Shown in pieces: positions 1 to 12,329 of a stretch of DNA of 64,000 bases. The position numbers and the translations under genes were made by a program. The notes under the pieces were generated by a model. That model ran no database searches, had not been told where the DNA came from, and saw only the letters and a list, made by a program, of their open reading frames with translations. Each line of letters begins with the position of its first letter. Position 1 is the stretch's first letter. This stretch comes from Pseudocercospora fijiensis CIRAD86. Lineage: Eukaryota; Ascomycota; Dothideomycetes; Mycosphaerellales; Mycosphaerellaceae. Location: assembly GCF_000340215.1 (NCBI RefSeq), contig NW_006921548.1, positions 483,400 to 547,399 on the forward strand, in the 5' to 3' direction.

Positions 1-4
1 GGTA

Positions 5-898
5 ATGACTCTGATGCCTAGCAAAGTACATTGCTGTAAATTGGTTGAAATCTGCTGCGCTTTTTGCTGTGCACTTGTGAAGCTTACGTCCGTTCCTATG
101 GAGTCCTCAATGCCGAAGAAGCCAGGCCGGTGGGCGACGTACTATTATTGCCGCTTCGAGCAATTTTTGGAAGAAGTTCGACGTCTCGACATGGCAGACC
201 AACCCCTGAGTGAAGCCTATGAAAAGCTCGCTGCTGCTTCTGCTGAGATGGACGGTAAATCGGATGCGTACTCAGGCTCATGGCTGCCGCTCTCACCACT
301 CTAGGAAAGGCGGGATATCGGCGCCAGCGAGAGTTCCGGCGAGTGGATGCAAGAGTTGAGGCATGAAACAGCGCAGGTCGATGGCCTTATCATCCTGAGT
401 GTGATAGGACACGACATCGACCAAGTAAAGAGCGTTAGAGCAATGGAGTTTAGTCCGGAGAATGTAGATATGATAGACAGGCTTGAAGCTGCATTGCGGC
501 AGGTCCACGGTAAGAGCTGCTTTCGAAAGTCGCCATCAGCGCTAACTCGGCCAACCATAGACACCTTGAAAGGCATTCTGCAGGGGGATATCGAACGACG
601 ATATGGAACCTCAATCTCGACCTCCAGCTCCAGCTCCAGCCTCACGCCTACGCCAACTGGTCCGAAGCGCAGCGCCGAGCAAGCCAACATGGATCAGATA
701 GCTTTTCCCGTTAGGAAGAGACAGCGCACTTCCGGCGCAGTGCAATCCAAGAATCCGGAGGAGGTGAATGTCGAGAATGAGATCTCAAGTGCAAGTACAG
801 CTCAAGATCGCGAAGAGCTTATGCTAGATGCAGATGATGAGCATGGTGACTCGGTGGCAGATGATGAGGAGGATGACTTGGAGGCAGATGATGAGTAG
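5..898 (+). CDS. Hypothetical acidic nuclear-type protein, probably two exons, 5' end possibly beyond the window
   Basis: Two open frames are joined most simply by an intron at 255-353 (donor GTAAAT, acceptor GCAAG, phase 1). This gives a protein of about 265 residues if translation starts at position 5. An internal Met at 98 is also possible, and the first exon may continue upstream of the window. The N-terminal part is helical and charged (FEQFLEEVRRLD). The middle continues as DELRHETAQVDG. A Ser-rich stretch follows at about 610-650, then a basic cluster VRKRQR that looks like a nuclear localisation signal. The protein ends in a strongly acidic tail rich in Asp and Glu. Base use is ordinary, with CA and TG present, so this gene is not RIP-mutated. 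No family is recognised. The intron is an inference from frame continuity; cDNA would settle it. Confidence 0.5.
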
Positions 899-1850
899 TT
901 CTAGGGAACATCATGCATAATGGCCTCGCTAGAACAGATCCTTCGCAGTGGTGATCTTGTCCTCGGACGCTTTTGATCACAATGCTCTTTCCCTTTCTCC
1001 TTGACGACTTCTGTTTGAGGAACTATAGCGGCAGTTCAAGAATCGAGACTTTTGACATCCTCCATCGTACCATTCTTTGACACGTCTATCTCTGGCCAAG
1101 GATGTTGGCATGCGAAAAACTTCGGATCCGCTCTATTGCAGGGCAATTGTTCATCGTGGTAGGCTGATTTTTGATATGAAAGAATGTTGCCCTCTCGAAG
1201 ACGACGTGTCCGCCGTTGAGGTAGTCGTGCTGCGGCGGCGAGTTCCGCGGTCGCTGTTCATCTTCGGGAGTCTTGGCAGGGTATCGAATTCGCGCTTGGC
1301 AGTAATGTTGACCAGAGTATTCTTGCGATGACTGTATACGCGTGCCGGAAGGAATGATGTGGGATGGATGGAAGAACGTGGTGGCACTTTGCACAACCTG
1401 ACCTTATAGAGAGTGAGAGTAGCTGCTTGTAGGAGGCAAAATAGCTCCCAAACCTACCCCCGACCCTCACCGCTTTGGTATCCGCATCTTGCTGGCGTTG
1501 TCGCCTAGGGCAGGGAGAGGAGGTTGTTGGGACTGCCTATTGTCCAGGAGGGTTCTGCCTAGTGCCATCCAAAATCAGTCCGCCTAGTTTTCTATAGCGC
1601 GTTTCTTCGGAAGCGTGTGAGGTCGAAGTCCAGTAGGCATGTTCACTTAGTTGATTCGTGACTTGTCTTAAACGGTCATAAGCTTGAGGTTCATATCGTA
1701 TCCGCAAGAGTGACTCCGGGTGTTGCCCGTCTACAGTTTTGCTTCGGCATTGTTCTGTATATGTGTTTTTTTTTTGACCAAATAGCAGCTCCTGCTTTGG
1801 CTCTTTCTTTGTCAGCATCTATGTCCTTGTCCAGCGAATCTTGACGTGGC
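899..1850. other. Unassigned ordinary DNA
   Basis: This stretch has normal composition and no RIP bias. Short frames exist on both strands, for example 1537-1818 on the minus strand, but none shows a domain, convincing splice sites or low-complexity structure. The minus frame at 1537-1818 could be a 3' exon of the gene at 1851-2863, but I cannot support a junction. I see no RNA gene or repeat here. Confidence 0.4.
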
Positions 1851-2863
1851 CTATGTCCCTCTCTTCCTGGTGTTGCGTTGCTGTTCTGGCCTTGGTCTTC
1901 GTTGTCCTTCTGTACAGTCGGCGCATATTGTCGGTATCGGTTCAGTGGTGGAAGGCGCGTAGAAGGGGCATAGACAGGGGCGGCGTATGTCCAGCAGGTT
2001 TAGCGTATGTCCGGTTACGGGTTTGGCGCGTGTAGTGTGCGGTTTGACGCGTGGGTTTCCGCGATTCATTTGGTCGTACAGGGCGGGCGCGACTTTGGCA
2101 AGCAATGGGCCAAGATATGTGAGGAAAGGCATCCAGTCCTTCCTGAGGAGTGCTGGGCTTGCTCCGTAAACCTGGTGAGTCGTGAGACCGAGTGCCACTC
2201 CCTTGCCAAGCAGCTCCACCAGGTTGCTGGCCCAGATTGGCCACCAGCCTTGGTCTCGTGGACCCAAGCCGTTCATATCGATGAGCAGGGCTGGGCCATG
2301 AGTAACGATGTCGTCAACAGCATCACTGGCCGGGGATGCTGTCGCAGACAGGTCGGGAGTCGTGCCCCTCAAATAGGCGCTCTCTTGAGGAGACTGTAGT
2401 AGTGGCCGAGCGGGCAAGGATGTTGGTGGTGGCAGGGCAAGAGGAGGCAGACTACGCAGTGATGCCATGAAGCTCGATGCGCGGCCTAAGGTACCTGAAG
2501 CCGCGACCGAAGTGTCCGCCTCCAAAGCTTTGTCCTCACTGCTATCTTCAAGGTTCATCATCTCTTGTCCTGGTAAACGAGCCACCTCAGATTGCCATCC
2601 TCCACGCACGACAGCTCTCTCATCCATACCACCGCGAGAGAGCTGACCGTAAGCACTGCTGGGTTAGGCGCTGCGCAGATCCGTGACGGAGAGCTCCTCC
2701 GCCGTGACGACTAATGGCACAGGCATGTGGCTGCCAGTGCGGCTCGCCTCCAAGGCGGTCTGGTAGCGGCGAAGGAACATCAGCAGGTCGGTGTTGGTAG
2801 GGAACTGCCGATTTGTGTTGAGGTGACGTAGCTCATTTAAGCAGCATATGCGGCGCAGACAGA
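1851..2863 (-). pseudogene. Hypothetical protein, 3' part, with one in-frame TAA that looks like a RIP change from CAA
   Basis: On the minus strand one frame runs from about 2863 down to 1851 and is broken only by a TAA near 2662. Both sides read as plausible protein (LMFLRRYQTALEASRTG before, GGMDERAVVRGG after). The context GCC-TAA-CCC is what a C-to-T change in a CAA codon would leave. At 2863 the frame meets a TAG that could be a splice acceptor (CCTCATAG), so upstream exons may lie above 2863. After the break there is a Pro/Ser/Leu-rich region and then a stretch ending in a basic tail. No family is recognised. It could instead be two features, a short 3' exon ending at 2662 and an unrelated 258-codon ORF. 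Shared frame and the CAA context favour one gene. Confidence 0.4.
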
Positions 2864-2989
2864 GCTATGAGGTTTGTGAGCGGTCTATTGCGCGACATCA
2901 GAGCCCACTGCCAGGCCTGTGTTGTCCTTATCCCAATCCTTATGGCACTTTGGCTTCACATCATCGCCAAACCGACGGACGATCTGCCT

Positions 2990-3900
2990 TACTCGCCTCC
3001 CTGCCATCTTGGGGCCGGAGGATGCGATGTCTTCCTAAAGCTCCAAGCCGATGTCTCGAAAGAACTTCCTGGACAGCTCAACATTGGCAACATAGCTCTA
3101 TACCGAGAAAGCCAACTCTTCGTCGAAGAATACAACGGGCTCGCGACACACCAACACCAGCTTCGTGGAGACTTCGACCAGCTCGCCGGCATCGAGATCA
3201 GGGACTGGATGACATATATTGTTAGCACCAGCAACCGGTCTATAAACATTGAGCGTTACCAAAAGAGCGTTGATACAAAGGTCAAAAACTTGATGGAGTC
3301 GAGCAAGGTTTGCGAAGCTTACAAGCTCATCTCATCACTCTTGGCGCTCGAGGGCGCGTACACGAACTCCGAAGCCAGATGGCACGTGCGAAGGAAGCCA
3401 TGCAGAAAGAAGCTACTCTTCGCTCTTATAAGCTGTTCGCTGCATACGACAAGGTACGCTGGCCTAGCGCACTATCAGATGACCAACTCGAGATATATGT
3501 CGGCAACATCGACCTGCAGCTGGAAGCCCTAACTGAGCTGGAGATCGCAGATGACCGAACTGGATCTTGCTTAACAGAAGACATCTCGAGTCTTTAGCGT
3601 AACTGGAGCTACCTGAAGGCCTCCAGGGCCGCAGGCACGCCGGCCGATTACTAGTCTACAGCGACAGAAGGGGAAGATGCAAGGACAATGGCCCGTTTTC
3701 GACGACAAGAAGCGAAAGCATAGCTGAAGGAAGAGCTTGTAGAACACATCTGTCGGACAAGTGGCCTAGTGCAGTAGCGTTGCAGGAAAGGGCGTGGAGC
3801 AGTAGTCGACTATCTAAGCTCGCTCGTGAAGAAAGAGTCTCAGAGTTTGCTTTCGCGAGTCGCAGCAATTTGCAGAAGACAGCCTCGAAGAAGACACAGG
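2990..3900 (+). pseudogene. Degraded gene for a helical protein, with TAG stops replacing CAG
   Basis: Codons from about 3040 read as a soluble helical protein (QADVSKELPGQLN, then RDFDQLAGIEIRDW-like sequence). At 3308-3378 a 71-base intron (phase 0, acceptor GAAGCCAG) would join this to a second frame beginning MARAKEAMQKEATLRSY. That frame runs to a TAG at 3595-3597. Past this stop it continues in phase, with further TAGs near 3652, 3718 and 3772, and still reads as coding sequence (NWSYLKASRAAGTPADY, then LSSLVKKESQSLLSRV). CAG-to-TAG changes fit RIP spilling over from the block that begins near 5.1 kb. The start is uncertain and the family is unknown. Confidence 0.4.
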
Positions 3901-5140
3901 CTCGAGTTTTGACAAGCCCTATACCTTATGCTAGCATGTAGCGACATTAGCACAATGTTTCTACACCAATAGCGCCTTATGAGAAGTAACTCAGACACGA
4001 ACAACTCCCCGTGAGACATCTCCTCAGTACGGCGTACGGTTTTAGTCACAGCACGTTGATGAAGGAATCTGAGTTCAGGTCTCTGACATTCAAACCTATC
4101 TATAACTTTGAAGTGGCTGTCGAAGAAAGTGAACACAAGTGGTTGATCAGGCCACACATGCTTCACATTCTTCGTGCAAGACTGCGCCAATGTGGCGGTC
4201 AACGAATCGGCAACTCACTATGCAGATTTGGTGCTCCGGATTACCATCTCACGCATACTGAGTCGCCAACTCGCATTCCTACACACTGCGCAGGTTGCGC
4301 TAGCCTTTATGTTCTCATCTGGCCAATACACGTCATCACACTCACTGCCACTTTTGCATCTTTGTATGCCAAGCCAACTACAAACTCCCTTGTCCTCCGC
4401 GAACACCTCTATGCTATGCACGAGACTGTCTTCGTGTATCTTCCTGATCCGCCGATATACGTATACGCATGTTGTAGTCAGCTCGCACAAGGAGGATAAC
4501 GGTCGCATGTGATTGATGTTTGTTGTCGAGTTCGAGCTTCGACGGTGTTTGGTTGAAATTGCAGAGATCTTAACAAGCAGCGGGGCCCATAGGTCACGAT
4601 AATAGTCTTTGTGTGTTGCGTCGATTGTTTTGGCGTCTTGATTTAGTGGGTAGAAGTTTTGGGATAGTAGCAAAGATTTATGATGTTGTTCAGTTGGCAG
4701 CAACAGCGGTGCAGGTGCAGTCATTTCCAGGTGGTTTCCAGCTTGTCAATTGACTTCGACAATATTTTGATTGTGCTTCGACATTCGTGGTAGAGAGAGG
4801 TGGTGTTAAGCATCGACATTGTTGCTGCGCTCACAGCCAGAGCATTAAAGGCATCAACACACGAAGCACTAGTGCATGAAGTGCCCGGGTACACTCCTCA
4901 CACTAGCCCTTTGCTGTTTGAACCAAGAAGAATGGCATAGATACATTTTTTTGAGCAAGGCGACTTTCGAGTTCGCAGGTGTGATTGATGTTGTCCAATA
5001 TCAAGGGAAGGCACTTATAGAAATCAGACCAGCTCGACGCGCTTCCCACAGGCCTGTAGCACGTTGGTATATGCTACAGAACAATAGGTCCGGCAAAGTG
5101 AGTCGATGGCGGTGATACTAGTGTGTTACTACTACATGTC
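3901..5140. other. Unassigned flank up to the RIP boundary
   Basis: Composition is ordinary until about 5,100, then CA and TG become scarce. Frames exist at 4011-4499 (+) and 4218-4724 (-). They overlap each other and neither has a recognisable motif, so I do not call them genes. No RNA gene or repeat was seen. The shift to RIP-type DNA occurs within roughly 5,110-5,200. Confidence 0.4.
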
Positions 5141-8100
5141 TGCTGTCTTACTTATAATGTCTGTCCTCGAAGATCTGATCGGATTTAGAAATGTCTTAAC
5201 CGAGTCAGCTACGGCGACAGCTAGTATGTCGAGAAATGCTATAAGTGTAGTTAAGGCATGCCCTTCAACTCGATGTACCGAGAAAGCATACACTATAGAA
5301 GCTCCGATTACTACCGTAACGATTTTCTCCTTAAACGACGCCTTTGCGTTGCTTATTCTACTAACAGGTGAAGCCGATAAAGCATTACGAGCAAAAGCTA
5401 ATAGATTCCTTATCTAGACTAGCGACTCCTACGAGATTCGGAAGCCTAAGGGGTGCCGTCCCCGGAAAGCTATTCTAGCAAAGTTAACCTAGTTAACATT
5501 ATTAGGCAAACGTTGCGCTACATTTAGGACATTACGATTAAACGCAGTGCATCTTCCTAAAGACAACTTAATTAACCCTTAATACTTCTATCTTAAGATA
5601 ATCGATAACTTAGTCTACCTAACTAACTTGTAACTTGTCGAGCTATAGTATATAGATCTAGGATTACTCTACCTCCGATCGGCGTTATAAAAAGCTCCTT
5701 CGATAGATAGTAAGAATTACTTAGGACACTCGGATTCGGCTCGGCGCCTCTTAGCAGCTAGCTTTTATTATACGACCTGCCGTTCTCCTTAAATAGTAAA
5801 TTTCGGCTATCTCTCGAAGAAGCCTATATCGTAGACTACTCGTCGAAGAACAGCCTCGATAGTTAGGAAAACGGCTACCTTCGACGTCTTAGGATCCTAT
5901 AAGCTCGTCGTTATCTTCTTTAAAGTACTAGACTTCGTCTTCTTTACTACTCTAGGTCTCCTCTTAGTCCTTGTATTAATCGCTAATAATAGTTAGTATA
6001 GAATTCGTAATCGATTCTTCGCAGCCTAGACTTGCGCTAAGCGGTATTCTAGGCATAGGTATCGGACCCCGAGGCATTACTATACGTAGCTAAGTAGTAT
6101 TTAGAGCAGATCTAAGATTACCTACTAGAAACTAGGTTCGACTTATAATACTGTTATACACCTCTGCGATATCGAGGCGTTAGTAAGCTTAGAAGGCTAT
6201 AAACTTAGTATAGGTTCCTAGCGTTAGATTAGCTTAGTCGAAGAGGTAAGGAAATAACCCTATCCTTAGCTCTAGGTCTGTTCCGAGGAGCTTATTCTAC
6301 TTAGACGAGGTCCGAAGAGATACAATGTACTAGAGCTCCGGGGTTAATAGTAGATAGAAGTAGTCGGAAGTCTATATTAAGACTAGCGTAGGACTTTAGG
6401 TAGCAAAAAGCCTAAAACGAGGCCTAGCGCTATATTGTATTGTATACAAGGGGGTGTATGCTAGAGGAGGGTTTAGTAAGGCATTACATTTCAAGTAGCG
6501 GCTACGTTAGGACTTAGCAAAGAACGAGCGCTAAGTAGTATTATTCTATACGAAGTCTATTTTAAGGAGCGTAGGGTATTTAGCACTGTTCTTGTCGTAG
6601 CTATAGATGTAATATACAACGATTACTCGCCTACCTAGGTGTTAGTAGCGTCCGCCTAGCTAGTAGCAAAGGTTCTTTCCTTAGTGTTCTCTAAGTCGCT
6701 CGAGACGGCAGATAATAGAAGAATCTACGCCGGTTATAACAGGCGATTTCGTTTAAAGCTATAGCTATTATCTCGTTTCGCGGCAACTTACGAAGCGACG
6801 AGTTACGGTTGCGATCGCATACCTAATTAGGCTAGTTTATAGCCGCCTTCTAGAAATAGTCTAGCGAGCGTTCGAGCTAACGAAGGAGCACTACTAGTTT
6901 AGCTCCGTTTCGTACTTTCTTCCGGCTCCTATCCTTCTCTTTATAGTCGTTACGCTTTCGCGGTAGCATTATAGTAGTTAGAAGTGTTGTTTCTTCTAAA
7001 AGCAGGAGCAGCGGGGGGTTATTATTGTTCGGGTCTTAGCGTTTATATATGCTTAAATTAGACTACCCTAACTTTCGGTCTTAGTCTTCTTCCTAAAACA
7101 TAAACATAGACCTAAATGCTATTCTTCGCTAGATTAGAGAGGTCGACAAACACCCTCGCTATTATAATTAGGCAGCTAAGGCTTTATTTATCTACGAATG
7201 CTTTTAGCGTACGCTCGCGGACGAGGATCTTATCCGCAAGCAAGTTATTCCGGAGCTTCGTTAAGACGTTAACACACCTAAAGCCTCCGCTTATCGAACC
7301 GAAGTCCTCGAATCTACTAAGCAATACCGAGTCAGATCTGTAATGTCTAAGCTTACATCCTAAGAATTATTTAATACGCGAGTATATAACGAAGAGAAGG
7401 CGATATTTCGCGAAGTAGAGACATACCGTGCTCGGCTCTATCTACGCTATAGTAAGAGACTTTCGGCAGATTAGGAGCGAGAAGTAGATACGTAGCTCGC
7501 TCTATATCCTACGTTCCTACGCGTAGAAAACTATAATAGCGTTAGCGGCGGAGCTAAAGCAGCTCTATAAGGTACTATAGCCGCAATACTTTTATGCTAA
7601 AGTTTACTACTAGTGAATCTTTAGCTACTAGAAACAACTTCCCGCCTATTACGCTATTTACCCCCCGGGACAGGCGCTAGCTTGTACTAAGCTTTACTTG
7701 CTATTCCGGATAATGTTTAGAAACCCCTTTGTTTGTATTGCTTTCCGCGTATCTTTGTGCCTTTAAGATAGTAGCCTAGACGCAGCTTCGATATATAGCT
7801 TATCTGCGCCCGAGATTATTATATCTAAGTCGAACTAACCTCTTACAATGTCCTAGCGAACTACTTTAGAGGTTCCCGAGTTACTAGATCGTAATATAGA
7901 AATCGAATCGGACTCGGCAGCTGCCCCGCCTTTGTAGCAGTCTATAGCAACTTCTAAAGACGCTCCTAGGAACACAGGTCGGAAAAAGTCGCCGTAGACT
8001 ATCGAAGAGCGAATTAGCATGCTTAAGGTGTATCGTAATAATCCCGGAACCGGTAGTAAAGCTATAGAGCGCCGCGCCTCTAATTACAATACTCGTTTCG

Positions 8101-8182
8101 ATACCGCTCGCACCTTAACTGCGCTTTTTCGACAATTCTATAACCTTACAGGCAGTCGAGTCTGTACCCTACCTCCTTCTTA
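5141..8182 (+). pseudogene. RIP-destroyed coding relic of an unidentified element
   Basis: Reading TAG and TAA as former Gln or Trp codons, plus-strand coding sequence is visible in at least three blocks. The first is about 6,300-6,720 (for example VYKGVYARGGFSKALHFKQ). The second is about 7,080-7,600 (KALFIYECFQRTLADEDL-like, then NEEKAIFREVETYRARLYLR). The third is about 7,840-8,180, which starts at ATG TCC and contains KVYRNNPGTGSKAIERRA. The third block stops where the terminal repeat of the helicase element begins, so it may be truncated by that insertion. I cannot name the family. The interval 5,140-6,300 is RIP-type DNA with no frame I trust. Confidence 0.4.
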
Positions 8183-8390
8183 GGCTCTTCTTATAGACAT
8201 TACCTACCTTCTATCTGTCGTAACTACCTTCCACCTTCTACCTTCTACCTTCTACCTTCTACCTTCTATTCTATTCTTAGCGTCGATCGGATCTCGGTTC
8301 TTCTCGATATAGTATAGTGCTAGTAGAGATGTCTTCGTAGAAGAGCCTAAGGACAAATGTCGCAAAGCTATAGTATTAACCTTATATATA
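8183..8390 (+). repeat. Left terminal inverted repeat with ACCTTCT subterminal array
   Basis: The sequence runs GGCTCTT, then ACCTTCT units at about 8,232-8,270, then CTAAGGACAAATGT at about 8,347 and TAGTATTAACCTTATA. The same motifs occur in the same order, reverse-complemented, at 28,016-28,217. The central parts differ, as expected for old RIP-mutated ends. Confidence 0.6.
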
Positions 8391-8879
8391 TACAAAACAG
8401 GTGGAATAGTACAACAACTATATATTTTGAGTAAAAGTTATATTAGAATTGATTATAGGCATCAAGCAGACGAAAATTAATATCTATACACTAATCTGTG
8501 TATTTCTAAAGATATAGGAATGAAAATTACAAAATACTGCTTTAAGGTAAACGCTATGCGAATAGCGTCCGGATTGCCTCTACTACGATATAACTACTAC
8601 CGTTTACAATAAACGAGATGTGCGCGGACCCTTAGAATTAGCCGCTCTCTAACCTCTAAGTGTTTGCTAAGCGTAAGTGTATCGCGTTATTGAGTCCTAA
8701 GGCCGATCGGGTAGAAAAGGTTGAAACGCGGCTTTACTAAGGTCTATACGCTTTACCAAACGCGGCGCTTTACCAAACGCGGCTTTACTAAGGTCTATGC
8801 GCTTTACTAAGGTCTATACGCTTTACTAAGGTCTATGCGCTTCACTAAGGTCTATACGCTTCACTAAACGCGGCGCCTT
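8391..8879. repeat. Non-coding subterminal zone with a ~20 bp tandem repeat
   Basis: The first 330 bases hold no gene that I can see. At about 8,735-8,870 a unit close to GCTTTACTAAGGTCTATAC is repeated about seven times, with alternating T and C at single sites. It lies between the left TIR and the helicase gene. Confidence 0.6.
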
Positions 8880-11800
8880 GCTACTAGTTCTAACAACTTC
8901 TACGCCCGAAGCACGACTTCTATAGTACGGCAGTAGACTACCTAGGTTCTAGCGATTGTCTGCTCTAGAGGGCTCTAATCGCTTATCGCATTTAAGACTC
9001 GAGTCCGCATTCCGCCGCCGCCGCCGCTATCGCTGTCGCTGTCGCTGTGCATTATAGACGACACTAAAGAAGCTATCGAGGTTCTAAAGTAGGAGGAAGT
9101 TAGTGCTAAAGGCGCTGAATATAAAGACGTTATTGTCGGCAGTAGATCTAGCAATAAGGACGCCGGATAAGATATAGAATGTAGCTATACTTATACTAAT
9201 CTTGCGCCTCTACGTATAGCGCCTCCGGATCCGATCTATTACGCTAGTAGTAGCTTTCTCTAGTTAGCTAGGAATCCCAACCTTACTAAGAACCAACGTA
9301 GGCAACGGCGCTAGCAGCAGCAAAACTAGGGCTAGAGACCGGGCCAGTCGAGTACGAATCTAGTAGGCCGTCTAGCAAAGACATACGACTAGCGCCGCTA
9401 GCAGCAATAGTAAGGCACGCAGAACACTTAGCTATAAGCTATACTAATCCTTCTATCTCGTAAAGCTTATACTCGCTAGCGGCTAAACTAGTCTACTAAG
9501 AAGCTAGAGCTTCCTTAAGATCCATAATAGAAGACCGCCTTCTTTTAGGCTGCGACTAATTATATACTCGACAAGCTATTCAATCTAGAGGAAATCTAGA
9601 TGTTAATATAGGATGCCGGTCTTAAGCGAGAGGCTATCCCCTTCTAGCGGGACATTGTTAAGAATAGCCTATAGTAGGTACTAAATGCATTCTATCCTAA
9701 TAAGGGCTATATACCTTCGGACCTTTAGCGCGAGGTACTATACAACCTAGTTTTCGCGGGCACCGATATAGTAATAATCGAGAAGACCGGTAGCGGTAAG
9801 AGCTTAGTCTACTAGGTATATACTATACTAACTAGTCGCATCAATATCCAGATTATCCCTCTAAACCGCCTTAGTAAAGAGCAGAAGGCTAATATCGACT
9901 AAACGATGCGTGCGCTTGCTTAGAAGTCTATAGTTACTATAGGAAACGTCGAGTTGGTACGTTGCTATATAATCTCCGCTAAGACTAAGCGTAAGGATCT
10001 AAAGATATACGATAATATCGTTACTAGCAAGTACTACTATATCTTCTATAGTCTAGAGCAGGCGTCTACTCCGGAATTGCGAGAGGTATTTAAGAAGATT
10101 AGCGATCGCATTAGCCTTATCACTATCGATAAGCTGCACTTAGTGTATAAATAGAAGGACTTCCGCGAGGAATTTGCCTAAATATACACCCTCCGTAGCC
10201 TGTTCCGCAATAACACCCTATAGCTAGGTGCCTCTGCGACTATCTCCTAGGAGACACTCGAATTTGTCTTAAAGTATAGAGGCTTCCGCAATAATAGCCG
10301 CGAGGCATTTAAGACTAAGGTTATCCGTACGAGCATCGATCGGATCGATACTATATATATCTTTAAGACTATTCCGTAGAAGCATAGTAGCGACTTCGAT
10401 TTGCTATACCTATTGCTAAAGAAGGCCGTTACTAATAGATAAGCTACACCTACGAATATCGATAAGGCGATCGTATTTATTAATAGCCGGGGAAAGGTTA
10501 ACAAGCTAACCTATATTCTGCGTTAGTAGCTTGTCTAGCTAATAGAGGGCTAAGAAGATCTAACTAAGAAGTATACCTAGAACAATACCGGCTACAATGT
10601 GTACAAAGTCGTCGCTTTCTATACCGCATATGTCGCTAATTACGATAAGGATCTCCGATATAACGAGTTCAAGAAGCCTAGCGCTCGTTTATTAACTCGC
10701 ATTATAGTTAGTACCCTAGCGATCGCTATAGGCACTAACATTAGCGATATCAAGTTCGTTATTATATAGTAGCTGCCTATTACGAAGGATATCGACGATG
10801 CTATATAGCGAGCTAGTCGTACTAGTCGTAAGCTTGGCGTAGGACAGCGGTTATATGCTATCTTCTTCTTCCCTTAGTATATCGACGATGTAGCTAAGCG
10901 TGTTCTAGATAGTGTTAACTATGCCTCTGTTATTAATCGAGAAGGTCGACCGGCTAACGCGGACTAATACAAGAATCTCGTATAGGGTGCTATTGTATAC
11001 TAGCCGATCCGACTAAGCGGTCTACGCAATACCGAGATCCCTAGCGAAGATGTTAATAGAGACCTAGATTAGGATAAGGATAACGAGGATACTATTGTCG
11101 TTCCGAGAGGCACGGGCACAGGCATAGCTACTATACTAGAAACCTAGGAAGCAGGTAATACTAATGCTAATACTAATGCGCCTAGGCGCAAGAATTGGTC
11201 CAAGAATAATATAGAAAAGCGCAACAAGATCCCCGACATCTTCCGCTTATTGTTTAATAGCTAGTATATAGCGATACCTCGATGCCTACGTGCTATCCTT
11301 AATAAGCGATACTAGGAAGAGCTCCGACTATAGGATCCTAAGGAGAGCCTAGATTCGAAGGACTACTGTAACATTGTCTATAATCGCGATCTAGATTCGG
11401 TATTCTAGTAGGATGAATAGGTACTACGCCTACCGAAAGCCCTAGTTGTACCGTATAAGGGCTCTAAGCAGTACTTCTTACTGCTATACCTATAGAAGTT
11501 CTTCGACCGGAAGGCTAATAAAGCTAGCGGCCGGTTTGATACGTACTTCTTTACTCTTCTATCGAATACCCTTATCGAGGACCGATGTATCTAGGACCTC
11601 TATAATGTTATACGGCATCTAGCACTCGGCGATAGTAAAGAGCAGTCTACTAGCATAAATAGGGAGGAAATGCTTAAGAGTGCGCTAAAGTTCGACAACT
11701 AGTACTAGGCTAGCGGTAACAATCTTTACGATAAGCTACGCCTCGGTAAAGTACTTAGATGTATTAACTACGACTTTCCTAAGGCATTTAAGGACTAGTA

Positions 11801-12110
11801 GAAGTACTATAAGGAGCGGAAGCGTAAGCAGGCCGAGCGAAAGACGGCCGCAGAGGTAGTAACTAGCGACAATAGCGACGACTAGCCTCCGCCTCCGCCT
11901 CCGCCTCCGCCTATAGCCTAGGATCGTCTTCGCTAGTTATAGTAGGATTCGGACAAGTCTCGCGATGCTAATATGTCGCTAGTAAAGAAAGCTATCGTAG
12001 GTAATCGGAAGGCAAAGGGGAAGCAGTCTTAATCGCAACTAAAGGCGAAAGGCAAGCGTATAGGAGATCTAATTTAGGATAATAGTACTACGGCCTCATC
12101 TGCTCGTACA
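8880..12110 (+). pseudogene. RecQ-type SF2 DNA helicase, RIP-inactivated
   Basis: A plus-strand frame can be followed through TAG/TAA stops. Around 9,690-9,760 it reads like a RecQ motif 0 region (IPSDL.REVLYNLVFAGTD). Walker A is EKTGSGKS at 9,780-9,803. Motif II reads IDKLHLV at about 10,125-10,145, as expected if a DExH box lost its Glu by GAG to AAG. Motif III is GASATIS at about 10,226-10,246. Motif VI reads RASRTSRK at about 10,807-10,830, where the family has G-R-x-G-R; the Gly-to-Ser changes again fit TpG to TpA. A Lys/Arg-rich C-terminal tail follows to about 11,880. The gene would use ATP to unwind DNA. In this setting it may have served transposition or, like subtelomeric RecQ genes of fungi, merely ridden along. 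The start and any introns are not resolved. Confidence 0.75.
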
Positions 12111-12329
12111 CTAATATAGCAGACACTACGCCGCCGGCGCTAGCGAGAGGATAAAGACAGTAATTATAGCACTCTAATCTCGGTCGCTAAGTCTACTCTT
12201 CGTAAGGCTATAAGCAATCGCCCGCGTCGTACACTATCGCTAACTCTAAAGGTACGAGAGAACCTTACTCTTGTTAGCGCGGACATCCTACCGGAGAATC
12301 TACTCGAGGAGAGCCCGACTCGTCGTAAG

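Noticed and set aside
4011..4724. Genes on both strands (162 and 168 codons)
   Set aside because: They overlap in antisense, have no motif, no convincing start context and no splice logic, and either could be chance in ordinary DNA.
9780..10830. Helitron-type Rep-helicase
   Set aside because: Motif spacing and the QRxxRxxR end fit RecQ rather than Pif1-like helicase. No Rep motif and no Helitron-type hairpin end was seen.
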